64,000 nt of DNA. Source: UBA7985 sp038141425 (lineage in GTDB: Bacteria > Pseudomonadota > Alphaproteobacteria > UBA7985). The stretch lies in the NCBI GenBank assembly GCA_038141425.1, contig JAYQIC010000007.1, forward strand, positions 62,001-126,000. Reading direction: 5' to 3'. Positions 9,393 through 18,873 of the stretch are shown here, in pieces. The notes below the pieces were generated by a model, which ran no database searches, had not been told where the DNA came from, and was given only the letters and a program-made list of their open reading frames with translations. A program made the translations under genes and the position numbers. Each line of letters begins with the position of its first letter. Within the stretch, counting starts at the first letter, position 1.

Positions 9393-10895
9393 TCAGCGGT
9401 TGGCTGGCACCCAGACACGATTTTCGCCGCGGCCGACCCAGCCGCCCGCTTCGGGTGCGAGCCGGGTCTCGGTGCGGGTGATGGTCGTGGTGGTGTAGGT
9501 CGACGTGGCGGTCGGCGCGGCAACGGTCGCGTTCTGGCCGTTGCTGCTGATCATGTTGCTCGTCGTTGCGGTCACGTTCCGCTGGTAGAGACCGGTCGGG
9601 GCGTCTTCGATCAGTTCCAGACCGACGTTGCTGATCCGCTTGATGGCCATGCCCCGCTCAACGCGTTTATCGGGGCGCAGGGCAAAGGGCCCGTCAATGC
9701 CGCTGAAGCCCTGTGGCCGCTCCAGCTCGTTGGTGAGATAGCGGGTCATTGGAATGCGCCCGGCGATGTCCAGCGCCATGCTCATGCCGTCATAGGCAAC
9801 GGAGGACAGCGGATGCGGGTCTTCGCTGTAGGCAGCCAGGTAGTCCTGCTGGAACGAACCAAAGCGCGCTTCGGCGGGTGAGGCATAGACAGCGCCCACC
9901 AGAGCCTGCTCGGAAATCAGGTCGTTCGCCTGCTGGTCCCAGATCGGCACACCAAGGAACCGGACCCGGCGGGGGTCGACGCCGTAGAAGTAGAGCAAGG
10001 AGGCCATGTCGCCGGCTTCCTGCGTATCGGGCAGATAAATGGCATCGAACAGATCGGCCTGCTCCCCAACCTTTTGCGCGACGGCTGTCCGCCCGGGGCG
10101 GTCGCCAGCGTTGGCGGGATAGGTCTCGGTCAGCACCACGTTGGTGCCGAGGAACCGCGCCAGTCCGTTGGCAGCATCCGCCGCCGCCAGACCATAGGTG
10201 TCAGCCGGGGCGACCACGGCGACCCGCCGATGTCCCTGCTGCGCGGCATAGCTCAGCACGCGCTTGGTCACGGCCTCCGGGGTGATGCCCATGACGTAGG
10301 CGTTGTTGCTGACCCGGGTGATATCGTTGCTGAAGCTGACGACGTTGGTGCCGCGCCTCGCGGCAACCTGAGCCACGGTCGGCAGCGCATCACCGCGCAG
10401 GGGACCCAAGATCAGGGTTGCGCCCTCAGAAACGGCCTGCCGGGCTGCGGAAAGCGCGCCGGGGGTGGTCGATTGTGTATCGTAGAGCCGGGCTTCAAAG
10501 GTTCCCGGGATGCCCGCGTCTTTGATGGCGAGGTCGACGCCGTTCTTCATGGCGGCGCCGATAGAGGCCAGCTCTCCGGTGACCGGCAGCAGCAGGGCGA
10601 TCCGGGGTGTCGAAGATTGCGCTGCCTGCTGAACATTGGCGGTGACGGCTGACTCGTTGGGGTCAACCAGAACGCCGTCGGGTGTCAGCACACGCAGGCC
10701 GGAAGGGGTCATGACGGTGCGGTATTCGGTCTGCTCCTCGACAACGGCCACCCGCTCCGCGCCGTCGGCCGTGACATAGGTCGAGCTGACACAGCCAGAC
10801 AGCAGCAGACCAGCCACGAGCACGCTGCCGGTTGCCAGAGCATGCCGACTCTGCTTGAAACTGTTGTCCAACCTATGCGCCAAAACGCCTATCAT
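9393..10895 (-). CDS. Penicillin-binding-protein activator-type lipoprotein (LppC/LpoA, Peripla_BP fold)
   Basis: 500-residue lipoprotein. A basic N terminus and hydrophobic helix end in the lipobox LLLSGC with Cys35. The main domain (from about residue 95, RIALLLPVTGELASIGAAMKNG) is a type-I periplasmic binding fold as in LpoA/LppC proteins and the leucine-binding family. The C terminus is Thr/Asn-rich and ends in GRGENRVWVPANR. Homologues sit in the outer membrane facing the periplasm; E. coli LpoA stimulates PBP1a, but the alphaproteobacterial relatives are less characterised, so the peptidoglycan role is inferred. The usual neighbours rsmI/yraN are not next to it. It is divergent from ispG. 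Confidence 0.83.
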   Translation of the reverse strand: MIGVLAHRLDNSFKQSRHALATGSVLVAGLLLSGCVSSTYVTADGAERVAVVEEQTEYRTVMTPSGLRVLTPDGVLVDPNESAVTANVQQAAQSSTPRIALLLPVTGELASIGAAMKNGVDLAIKDAGIPGTFEARLYDTQSTTPGALSAARQAVSEGATLILGPLRGDALPTVAQVAARRGTNVVSFSNDITRVSNNAYVMGITPEAVTKRVLSYAAQQGHRRVAVVAPADTYGLAAADAANGLARFLGTNVVLTETYPANAGDRPGRTAVAQKVGEQADLFDAIYLPDTQEAGDMASLLYFYGVDPRRVRFLGVPIWDQQANDLISEQALVGAVYASPAEARFGSFQQDYLAAYSEDPHPLSSVAYDGMSMALDIAGRIPMTRYLTNELERPQGFSGIDGPFALRPDKRVERGMAIKRISNVGLELIEDAPTGLYQRNVTATTSNMISSNGQNATVAAPTATSTYTTTTITRTETRLAPEAGGWVGRGENRVWVPANR

Positions 10896-11140
10896 AACCC
10901 TGTTCTCGTCGTTCCTTGTGCTCTGCTACCTATACGCATCGAAAACTCGATACATCCCGACGGGCGGCTCTGAAAACGATAAAAAAAGACGAGAATTTCG
11001 CCTATTGGTTCCACTCTAGTCGCTTACGCGTCCCGATGAAACTCCGGGATCAAGTCGATCACAGATTATACGGTCTAGTCACCCAAGTTTGAATTCATCT
11101 ACCCACAATCAAGCGAAAAAGAGCGTCAGGAGAGCAAAAT

Positions 11141-12250
11141 ATGTCGTCAATCAGGCCCTGGCGGGACATTGAGCGGCGAACGACTCGGAAAATCATGGTG
11201 GGCTCGGTTCCGGTCGGGGGCGATTCTCCCATTTCCGTGCAATCCATGACCAACACGCCGACCCCGGATGTGCAGGCAACCGTCGCCCAGATCAGGTCGC
11301 TTGAAGAAGCCGGTGCCGATATTGTCCGGGTGTCCTGCCCCGACGAAGAATCGACCGAAAACTTTGATCAGATCGTCAAAGCGGTATCGGTTCCGCTGGT
11401 CGCGGACATCCACTTTCACTATCGCCGCGCGCTCGAAGCCGCCGACAAGGGCGCGGCCTGCCTGCGCATTAATCCGGGCAACATCGGCAGCAAGCAGCGG
11501 GTGATGGAGGTCGTGCAGGCTGCCAAGGCCAACGGCTGTTCGATCCGTATCGGCGTCAATGGCGGTTCGCTCGAACGCCCCCTGCTGGAGAAGTACGGCG
11601 AGCCCTGTCCTGAAGCGCTGGTTGAAAGCGCGCTCAACTCCATCAAGCTGCTCGAAGACTGCGACTTCCACGAGATCAAGATTTCGGTAAAGGCCAGCGA
11701 TGTCTTCCTCGCCGTCGCTGCCTATGCCGGGCTGGCAGAGGCCTGCGACTACCCCTTTCATCTTGGCATCACCGAGGCCGGACCAACGCGGCTGGGCACG
11801 GTGAAGAGCGCGATCGGGCTGGGCAACCTGCTGTGGTCGGGGATCGGCGATACCATCCGCGTCAGCCTGTCTGCCGACCCGGTGGAAGAGGTGCACGTCG
11901 GCTTCGACCTGCTCAAATCGCTGGGCCTGCGCCATCGCGGGGTGAACATCATCGCCTGCCCGTCGTGCGCGCGGCAGGGCTTTGACGTCATCGACGTGGT
12001 GCAGCAGATCGAGCAGCGGGTCGCCCATATCAGCACGCCCATGGACGTGTCGGTGCTCGGCTGTGTGGTCAACGGACCCCGCGAGGCCGCGCAGACCGTG
12101 CTTGGCCTTACCGGCGGCGGTAACGGACGGCACAAGGTCTACCTTGGCGGCGCGCCGGAACACAATGTCAGCAGCAAAGATATGGTTGATCATTTCGTGC
12201 GACTGATCGAAACAGAAGCAGAAAAGATTGAGGCTTCGCAAGCGCCGTGA
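11141..12250 (+). CDS. ispG: 4-hydroxy-3-methylbut-2-enyl-diphosphate synthase
   Basis: Penultimate enzyme of the MEP isoprenoid pathway, reducing MEcPP to HMBPP with a [4Fe-4S] cluster. The cluster ligands are visible: C273 and C276 in CPSC, C308 in GCVVNGPREA, with E315 as the fourth ligand. The N-terminal TIM barrel starts with SVQSMTNTPTPD and contains VADIHFHYRRAL and LRINPGNIG. 369 residues is the normal length of the bacterial two-domain form. AGGAGAG lies seven bases before the ATG. It overlaps ribF by 4 bp (ATGA-type), so the two are translationally coupled. Confidence 0.97.
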   Translation: MSSIRPWRDIERRTTRKIMVGSVPVGGDSPISVQSMTNTPTPDVQATVAQIRSLEEAGADIVRVSCPDEESTENFDQIVKAVSVPLVADIHFHYRRALEAADKGAACLRINPGNIGSKQRVMEVVQAAKANGCSIRIGVNGGSLERPLLEKYGEPCPEALVESALNSIKLLEDCDFHEIKISVKASDVFLAVAAYAGLAEACDYPFHLGITEAGPTRLGTVKSAIGLGNLLWSGIGDTIRVSLSADPVEEVHVGFDLLKSLGLRHRGVNIIACPSCARQGFDVIDVVQQIEQRVAHISTPMDVSVLGCVVNGPREAAQTVLGLTGGGNGRHKVYLGGAPEHNVSSKDMVDHFVRLIETEAEKIEASQAP

Positions 12251-13215
12251 AATGGATCTCTTCCGTTCCGCTTGAAACCCTTCGCGGGTGGGAACGCGCC
12301 TACAGTGACGTGGTTTTTGCCATCGGCAATTTTGACGGTGTCCACCTCGGGCACCGGGCCCTGCTGCGGGCTGCGCGTGAGCGGGCGGATGAGCTGGGCT
12401 GCCGGTCGGGTGTTCTGACCTTTGCCCCGCACCCGCGCCGCTACTTCGCCGGGCCGGAAACCAAGCCCTTCCTGCTGACCCGGGGGGTCGACGAGCGTGC
12501 TGGGCTGCTGGAATCCACAGGGCAGGCAGACGTGATGCTGGAACTGCAGTTCGACCTCGAGCTTTCCAGCGTGCAGGCGGAAGACTTCGCGCAGGAGATC
12601 CTCGCCCGCCATATCGGGATCAAGCACATCCTCGCCGGGCCGGATTTCCGCTTCGGCAACCGCCGAGGCGGCGACATGCTGCATCTGGGCCGCTGGGGGC
12701 AGGAGCTGAGCTTCGGTGTTTCCGCCGTGCCGCTGCGCCACGACGATGCCGAGGGCGGCGTGATTTCCTCATCCCGGGTGCGACAGGCGCTGGTCGATGG
12801 CGATATCGAGACCGCGAACCGCCTGCTGGGTCGTCCCTGGAGCGCCGGTGGAACGGTGGAGCGCGGGGACCAGATTGGCCGCACCATGGGTTTTCCGACG
12901 GCAAACCTGAACTGGCCTGCGCTGCAGCTGCGCCCCACTACGGGGTCTATGCTGGTTGGGCAGCGATCGACGGCGCAGACGAGCGCCGGCCGGCTGTCTC
13001 TTACCTCGGCACCCGTCCCACCGTGGACGGGGTTCGAGGAACGCTTTGAAGTGCACCTGCTCGACTGGTCCGGCGACATCTACGGCGCGCAGGTGAAGTT
13101 CTGGTTCCAGTCCTTCATCCATCCGGATCTGGAATTTCAGGGTCTGGACGCGCTCAAGGTCCAGATCCAGCAGGATTGTGACGAAGCCCGCCGTCGCCTC
13201 GCAGCTGCGGCCTGA
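12247..13215 (+). CDS. ribF: Bifunctional riboflavin kinase/FAD synthetase (compensating frameshifts)
   Basis: Makes FMN then FAD from riboflavin. The N-terminal FAD synthetase domain has the nucleotidyltransferase signature GNFDGVHLGHR (about residues 27-37) and the ISSSRVR motif; the C-terminal flavokinase domain starts at GRTMGFPTANL. Between about 12932 and 13035 the annotated frame is meaningless, while the next frame reads YGVYAGWAAIDG and PAVSYLGTRPTVDGV, which are standard flavokinase motifs; the original frame resumes at ERFEVHLLDWSGDIYG. A base lost and a base gained about 100 bp apart explain this. The gene overlaps ispG by 4 bp. Confidence 0.94.
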   Translation: MKWISSVPLETLRGWERAYSDVVFAIGNFDGVHLGHRALLRAARERADELGCRSGVLTFAPHPRRYFAGPETKPFLLTRGVDERAGLLESTGQADVMLELQFDLELSSVQAEDFAQEILARHIGIKHILAGPDFRFGNRRGGDMLHLGRWGQELSFGVSAVPLRHDDAEGGVISSSRVRQALVDGDIETANRLLGRPWSAGGTVERGDQIGRTMGFPTANLNWPALQLRPTTGSMLVGQRSTAQTSAGRLSLTSAPVPPWTGFEERFEVHLLDWSGDIYGAQVKFWFQSFIHPDLEFQGLDALKVQIQQDCDEARRRLAAAA

Positions 13216-13359
13216 ACGGCCCCCGATGACGGAAGCGCGAGTATCCGCCTTGCACGTCTCACACTCGCGTTTGCCGCCCTTGGGCTGTATGCCAGTGATT
13301 GCAAACCCGCCGTATGGCCTGAGCAAAACACCACAGAGTTGTCCGAGTAAACTGGTCCC

Positions 13360-16238
13360 ATGAGCGAAAACGAACGCAACCGCGATTTCCGAGACACGGT
13401 CACCACCCCGGAGACAGCCTTTCCCATGCGCGGCAACCTGCCCACCCGCGAACCGGAGTGGCTGGCGCACTGGGAGAAAATGGACCTCTTCAACCGCCTG
13501 CGGGAAGAGTCCGCCGGACGGCCCAAGTTTGTGCTCCACGACGGCCCACCCTACGCCAACGGCAACCTTCACATCGGTCACGCGCTCAACAAGATCCTCA
13601 AGGACGTCATCAACCGCACCCAGCAGATGCTCGGCAAGGACGCCTATTACGTGCCGGGCTGGGACTGTCATGGCCTGCCGATCGAGTGGAAGATCGAAGA
13701 GCAATACCGCGAGCGCGGGCAGGATAAAGACGAGGTCGACGTCGTTGAATTCCGCCGCGAGTGCCGCGACTTTGCTCAGGGTTGGGTCGAAGAGCAGACC
13801 CGGCAGTTCAAGCGCCTCGGGGTGCTGGGCAACTGGGATCAGCCCTACCTGACCATGCACTACGACGCCGAAGCGCAGATCGTGCGTGAGCTGGGCAAGT
13901 TCCTGCTCGACGGGCAGCTCTACAAGGGCAACAAGCCGGTGCTTTGGTCGGTGGTCGAGAAAACCGCACTGGCCGACGCCGAGGTCGAATACTACCCGCA
14001 CAAGTCGGTGACCATCTGGGTCAAGTTCCCGGTCAAATCTGCGCCTCAGCCAGAGCTGGTCGGGGCGAGTGCCGTCATCTGGACCACCACCACCTGGACC
14101 ATCCCCGGCAACCGCGCCATGGCGTTCCACGACGACATTGTCTACGGCGTCTACCGCGTCGATGCCGTCGCCGAAGGCTCGCTCGCGCAGGTCGGCGAAC
14201 GCCTGATCATCGCCGATGAAACCGCTGAAGCGACCGCAGCTTCGGCAAAGATCGAGGCCTGGACCCGGGAAGACCTTGAGGTCGATCTCACCGGCGTTAT
14301 CGCCGCCCACCCTTTGGCTGAGCAGGGCTTCGACCACGACGTGCCCATGTTCCATGGCGACTATGTGACCACGGAGCAGGGGACGGGACTGGTCCACATC
14401 GCACCGGGTCACGGCTTCGATGACTGGCAGCTGGCGACCGTCCAGCACGGGGTCGAAGTGCCGATGACGGTGGCCGAAGATGGCGCGTTCTATGACCACG
14501 TGCCGCTGTTCGGTGGCCTTGACGGTCTATGACCAGAAGGGCAAGGACGGCACCGCGCTCGGCCCGATCCTGCGCGCGCTGATCGAGGCTGGTGGCCTGC
14601 TCGCCAAGGGCAAGCTGGAGCACTCCTATCCCCATTCGTGGCGGTCCAAGGCGCCCCTGATCTTCCGCAACACCGCCCAGTGGTTCATCTCCATGGAAGA
14701 GAAGGGCCTGCGCGTCGGTGCGCTCAAGGCGCTGGGCGACACCAGTTTTGTGCCAGAGCAGGGCCGCAACCGCATCACGTCGATGATCGAGAGCCGGCCC
14801 GACTGGTGCGTATCCCGACAGCGTGTCTGGGGCGTGCCGCTGCCGATTTTCGTGCGCAAGTCCGATGGCCAGCCGCTGCGTGACCCCAAGGTGATCGAAC
14901 GCATCGCCGAGGCCTATGAGCTGGAAGGCGGCGACGCCTGGTTCAACAGCCCGCCTTCGCGCTTTCTGGGGAATGACTACGACCCGGAAGATTTTGAGCA
15001 GGGCCGCGACGTGGTCGAGGTCTGGTTTGACAGCGGCGCGACCCATAGCTTCGTGCTGGAAAAGCGTCCGGAGCTGAAGTGGCCGGCCGACCTGTATCTC
15101 GAAGGCTCGGACCAGCACCGCGGCTGGTTCCATTCCTCGCTGCTGGTCGGGGTCGGCACCCGTGGCCGCGCACCCTATGACGCCATCCTCACCCACGGCT
15201 TCGTGCTGGATGAGAAGGGCAACAAGATGTCCAAGTCGCTGGGCAACGTCACCGCACCCGACGATGTCGCCAAGGATTTCGGCATCGATATCCTGCGCTT
15301 GTGGGTCGTGGCATCGGACTACAGCGATGATCTTCGCATCGGCCCGGCGATCCTCAAGCATTCAGCCGATGCTTACCGCCGGTTCCGCAACTCACTGCGC
15401 TTCATCCTCGGCAATCTCGGCGATTTCCAGCCCTCGCAGGCCGTTGCCTACGATGACCTGCCTGAGCTGGAGCGCTGGGTGCTGCACCGGCTGAGCGAGT
15501 TGGACGCGCTGGTGCGGACGTCGGCAGAGGCCTACGACTTCCACCGGCTGTACACCGAGCTGCACAATTTCTGCGCCGTCGATCTGTCCGCGCTTTACTT
15601 CGATATCCGCAAGGATGCGCTCTACTGTGACGCGCCGGACAGCCTGCGCGCCCGCGCGGCCCGGACCGTGCTGGCCGAGTGCTTCTCGTGCCTGACCGCG
15701 TGGCTGGCGCCGATCCTGTGCTTTCACTGCTGAAGAAGCCTGGCTGACCCGGCGCGAGGACGAGGCCGAACTGCCGGAGATGCTGGTCGACACCGACTCA
15801 GTCCATCTGCGTGTCATCCCCGAAATCCCGGCGCAGTGGTCGAACGCCGCGCTGGCCGACAAGTGGGCCGACGTTTTTGCGGTCCGCCGGGTGATCACCA
15901 CCGCGCTTGAGCCCTTGCGGCAGGAAAAGACCATCGGTTCGAGCCTGCAGGCCGCGCCACGGGTGTTCCTATCCGCCGACAAGGCCGCCGCGCTGGCAGA
16001 TGTTGATTTCACCGAAGTTGCCATTGTCTCCGGGGTCACGATCGAGACCGGTGAGGGACCCGCCGACGCTGTGCGGGTCGAAGACATCGCCGGCGTTGCG
16101 GTGGCGCCGCAGCTGGCCGAGGGTGAGAAGTGCCAGCGCTGCTGGCAGGTGCTGCCTGAAGTCAGCGCCCATCCCGATCACCTGTGCGCGCGCTGCGACG
16201 TTGCAGTGTCCGGGGCTGTGTCCGAGGCAGGGGCCTGA
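13360..16238 (+). CDS. ileS: Isoleucyl-tRNA synthetase (two frameshifts)
   Basis: Essential class I aminoacyl-tRNA synthetase. HIGH is seen in NLHIGHALNK near residue 70, KMSKS in DEKGNKMSKSLGN, the editing domain in between (WTTTTWTIPGNRAMAF), and a C-terminal zinc-binding pair CQRCW...CARC. The frame moves by one base near 14518 (FGGLD / VYDQKGKDGTALG) and again near 15720 (APILCF / TAEEAWLTR), so the gene reads as three open pieces, yet the joined protein is about 958 residues, as expected. Because the gene is essential, indel errors are the likely cause. It begins the cluster ileS-lspA-bamF-M16-M16; the gap to lspA is 3 bp. Confidence 0.95.
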
Positions 16239-16241
16239 CCC

Positions 16242-16745
16242 ATGCTGCGCTGGGGCATTCTACTCGCGTTGGCGGTGCTCGCCGCGGATCAGGTGACCAA
16301 AGCCCTGATCGTCGCCAACCTGCCGATATTCTCCGCCGCGACACCGTCGGTGATCGACGTCACGCCCTTCCTCAACATCTGGCACGTGCGGAATTCCGGG
16401 ATCGCCTTCTCCATCGGGAATTTTAACGATGGCGGGCGCTACTTCATTGGTGCGCTGGCCTTCGCGGTGGCGGCGGGGCTGATCATCATCGGGCGTAAGA
16501 GCAGCAATAATATGGTGATCGCGGCCTATGCGCTGATCGCCGGTGGCGCGCTCGGCAATGCCTTCGACCGTCTCAACCCGGGCCGCAAAACGGTGGTGGA
16601 TTTCCTCGATTTTCACGTTGCGGGCCTGCACTGGCCCTCGTTCAACGTGGCAGATTCGGCGATTGTTGTGGGGGTTGCCCTTATTCTGGCCGATATGTTG
16701 TTCTTGTCTGACCGGCGAGCGTCTTCGTCGTCTTCGCAGGAGTAG
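16242..16745 (+). CDS. lspA: Lipoprotein signal peptidase (signal peptidase II)
   Basis: Inner-membrane aspartyl protease that cleaves prolipoprotein signal peptides after lipidation. 167 residues with four hydrophobic segments. The two catalytic aspartates are visible: D109 in GGALGNAFDRL and D138 in FNVADSAI. The conserved N-terminal ADQVTK is present (residues 14-20). It follows ileS by 3 bp and precedes a lipoprotein gene, a standard proteobacterial arrangement. Confidence 0.97.
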   Translation: MLRWGILLALAVLAADQVTKALIVANLPIFSAATPSVIDVTPFLNIWHVRNSGIAFSIGNFNDGGRYFIGALAFAVAAGLIIIGRKSSNNMVIAAYALIAGGALGNAFDRLNPGRKTVVDFLDFHVAGLHWPSFNVADSAIVVGVALILADMLFLSDRRASSSSSQE

Positions 16746-16755
16746 GGCTTCAATC

Positions 16756-17444
16756 ATGTCGATGGGCCGGGCCGTCATTTCTCTGATTATCGGGACCGCT
16801 GCCATCGGTGGGCTGACCGGATGTGGGAGCCTGACTCGGGGGCTGGGCTACTTCACCAGCGCCGGTCTGGTCGACGAGTACGCCATCCCGCAGAACCGCA
16901 GCCTCGCCATGCCGACCGATTTCTCGCGCATGCCCACGCCGCGCAACGAAGTTTCTGAGACGCAGAGCCTGCCCACCCCCGATGAGATCGAGGCGCTGGT
17001 GTTCACGATCGAACCCGAGGCCGCACCCGAGGAGCAGTACCAGCCGATCACGGTCATCGCGGGCGAAGTGCCGCAGTACCAGCCTATCGGCCGCATCGTT
17101 GCCAGCGGTTCGAACGGCGCCGCAACCCAGTTCCAGGTCTCTACCCAGACCAATTCCGGGGGTCGATCTTCCCGGTAGCCCCGGTGCCGTCGAACCCTGC
17201 TGGCCTTGCCCCGATCCCCGTGGCTTCAACCCCGGCCGCGGCCACGGCCTCGGAACCGGCCTTGGTACCGCTGACGGCAGAGCAGGCTGCCACCCTCGCG
17301 GCCATGGCTGTTGAAGCGCCGGTCGCGGTGAACCCAGCGGCTCCGGTATTAGCCAACACAACCGCCGAGCCGGACTTGCAGTGGATCACATCTCTGCCAG
17401 CTGGCGTGTCGATGATGGGTGAACCGGTCGTCGTCTCGCGATAA
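16756..17444 (+). CDS. bamF: DUF3035 lipoprotein, BamF-type subunit of the BAM complex (one frameshift)
   Basis: Small outer-membrane lipoprotein. The leader ends in GLTGC with Cys23, and the mature part starts with the DUF3035 motif VDEYAIPQNRSLAMPTDF followed by MPTPR. In Caulobacter, BamF is an accessory subunit of the outer-membrane protein assembly machine. One frame stops at 17178, but from the GGGGG run near 17158 the next frame continues naturally (IFPVAPVPSNPAGL, a Pro/Ala-rich tail) to a stop at 17444, so a deleted base is likely. ATG 16756 or 16762 could be the start. It sits between lspA and the M16 pair, the usual context. Confidence 0.75.
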
Positions 17445-17511
17445 TGCCCCATTTAAGGGGGCAGAAGGCGAGCATCCCCGCCCTGATCGCAACAACGACT
17501 CTGAGACCACA

Positions 17512-18870
17512 ATGAACAAACTGTTGCTCACTATCGCCGGTGCGCTGGCGTCGCTGGTCGCCCTGCCTGCCGGGGCGCTGTACGAGCAAGCGCGCTGGAT
17601 CACCCTCGACAACGGCATGGACGTGATCGTCATCGAAAACCATCGTGCGCCAGCGGTCCACGCCCGTGTCGCCTACAAGGTAGGGGCGCTGGATGAACAG
17701 CCCGGAACCTACGGCATCGCCCACGTGCTCGAACACATGATGTTTCGCGGCGCACCACCGCTGAACGGCAAGGGCCTCGCGCCCGGAGAGTACGACGCGA
17801 CGCTCGACCGCATTGGTGCCGACAGCAACGCCTCGACCTCGGCCAATGTGACCTCCTACTACGCGTGGTTCGGCTCCGAGCATCTGGAGACCTTCCTCGT
17901 CCTCAACGCCATCCTGATGAACGGCCTCGACGCCGATCCGGACCAGCTGGAGAACGAGAAAGGCGTGGTGCTGCAGGAATACCGCCAGCGGTGGGAGAAC
18001 AACCCCGCCGCCCGCGCTGCGCACTTCCTGCGCGCCGACCTGCGCGGGGTCGCCGCCTATGATCACCCGATCATCGGCACCAAAGAAGACTTCGAGGCCC
18101 TGACCTCAGCCGATCTGCTCGACTTTCACCAGACTTGGTACCATCCCAACAATGCGGTGCTGATCGTCGCCGGTGACGTGGTCCCGGAGGAGGTTTTTGC
18201 CCTCGCTGAACAGCACTTCGGCAGCTTCGAAGCCGTTCCGGTGCCTGCCCGCCTCCGGCCCGATGCTGAACGCCCGTTCGAGGCTGATTTCGAGACCGTG
18301 ACCGACGCGCTGATCACAAAGCCATCGGCCCGCCGGGCGTGGCGCCTGCCGGAAGTCGTGGCCGAGACCGGGGTCGAAGCCTTCCGGACCCGCTACGCGG
18401 CGCGGCTGCTGTCGTCCATGCTGACCTCAGGTCTGGACGCACCCTTTACCCGCTATCTGCAGACCGAGCGTCAGATCGCGCTGAGTGCCGGGTTCTCGCT
18501 TGTCCTCGACGAAGGCCAGGACTGGGCGATCCTCAGCATCGAACCGGTGGAGGGACAGGACCCCGTTGCCGTGCTCGATGAAGCCGAAGACTTCCTGCGC
18601 AACTGGCTGGAAAGCGATCTGACCACCGAGCGGCTGGAGCGGCAGAAGCGTCGCTTCGTCAACGGCCTTGTTTACGCCGCCGATAGCATCGATGGCCCGG
18701 CGACCTCGTTTGAGAGCGTGGTCGCGACCAACGGCGACTATGGCGTGTTTCTGACCCTCGAAGACACCATCAATTCCATGACAATCGACGACATCCGCGC
18801 CGTGGCGGCGCTGTTTCTTGACCAGACCAGCGCCCCCAAGACGCTGGTCCTTGGCCCGCTGGAGGAATAG
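17512..18870 (+). CDS. M16 family zinc metallopeptidase, catalytic partner
   Basis: 452-residue exported protease with a signal peptide (KLLLTIAGALASLVALPAGA). The inverted zinc motif is intact: H71-V-L-E74-H75 in IAHVLEHMMFRG, with the distal glutamate region ENEKGVVLQEYRQRWEN. Two M16 core domains follow the usual order. The frame is open further upstream, but ATG 17512 gives the signal peptide. It is followed 3 bp later by a second M16 protein that lacks the zinc motif, so the two likely form a heterodimer in the periplasm, like other bacterial M16B pairs. Confidence 0.93.
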   Translation: MNKLLLTIAGALASLVALPAGALYEQARWITLDNGMDVIVIENHRAPAVHARVAYKVGALDEQPGTYGIAHVLEHMMFRGAPPLNGKGLAPGEYDATLDRIGADSNASTSANVTSYYAWFGSEHLETFLVLNAILMNGLDADPDQLENEKGVVLQEYRQRWENNPAARAAHFLRADLRGVAAYDHPIIGTKEDFEALTSADLLDFHQTWYHPNNAVLIVAGDVVPEEVFALAEQHFGSFEAVPVPARLRPDAERPFEADFETVTDALITKPSARRAWRLPEVVAETGVEAFRTRYAARLLSSMLTSGLDAPFTRYLQTERQIALSAGFSLVLDEGQDWAILSIEPVEGQDPVAVLDEAEDFLRNWLESDLTTERLERQKRRFVNGLVYAADSIDGPATSFESVVATNGDYGVFLTLEDTINSMTIDDIRAVAALFLDQTSAPKTLVLGPLEE

Positions 18871-18873
18871 GCG

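Noticed and set aside
12769..14499. 576-codon minus-strand open frame opposite ribF and ileS
   Set aside because: Both plus-strand genes are conserved and essential; the antisense product has no domain and spans two genes.
14500..14540. Programmed frameshifting in ileS
   Set aside because: No slippery heptamer or downstream structure stands out, and the same kind of shift is found in many unrelated genes here.
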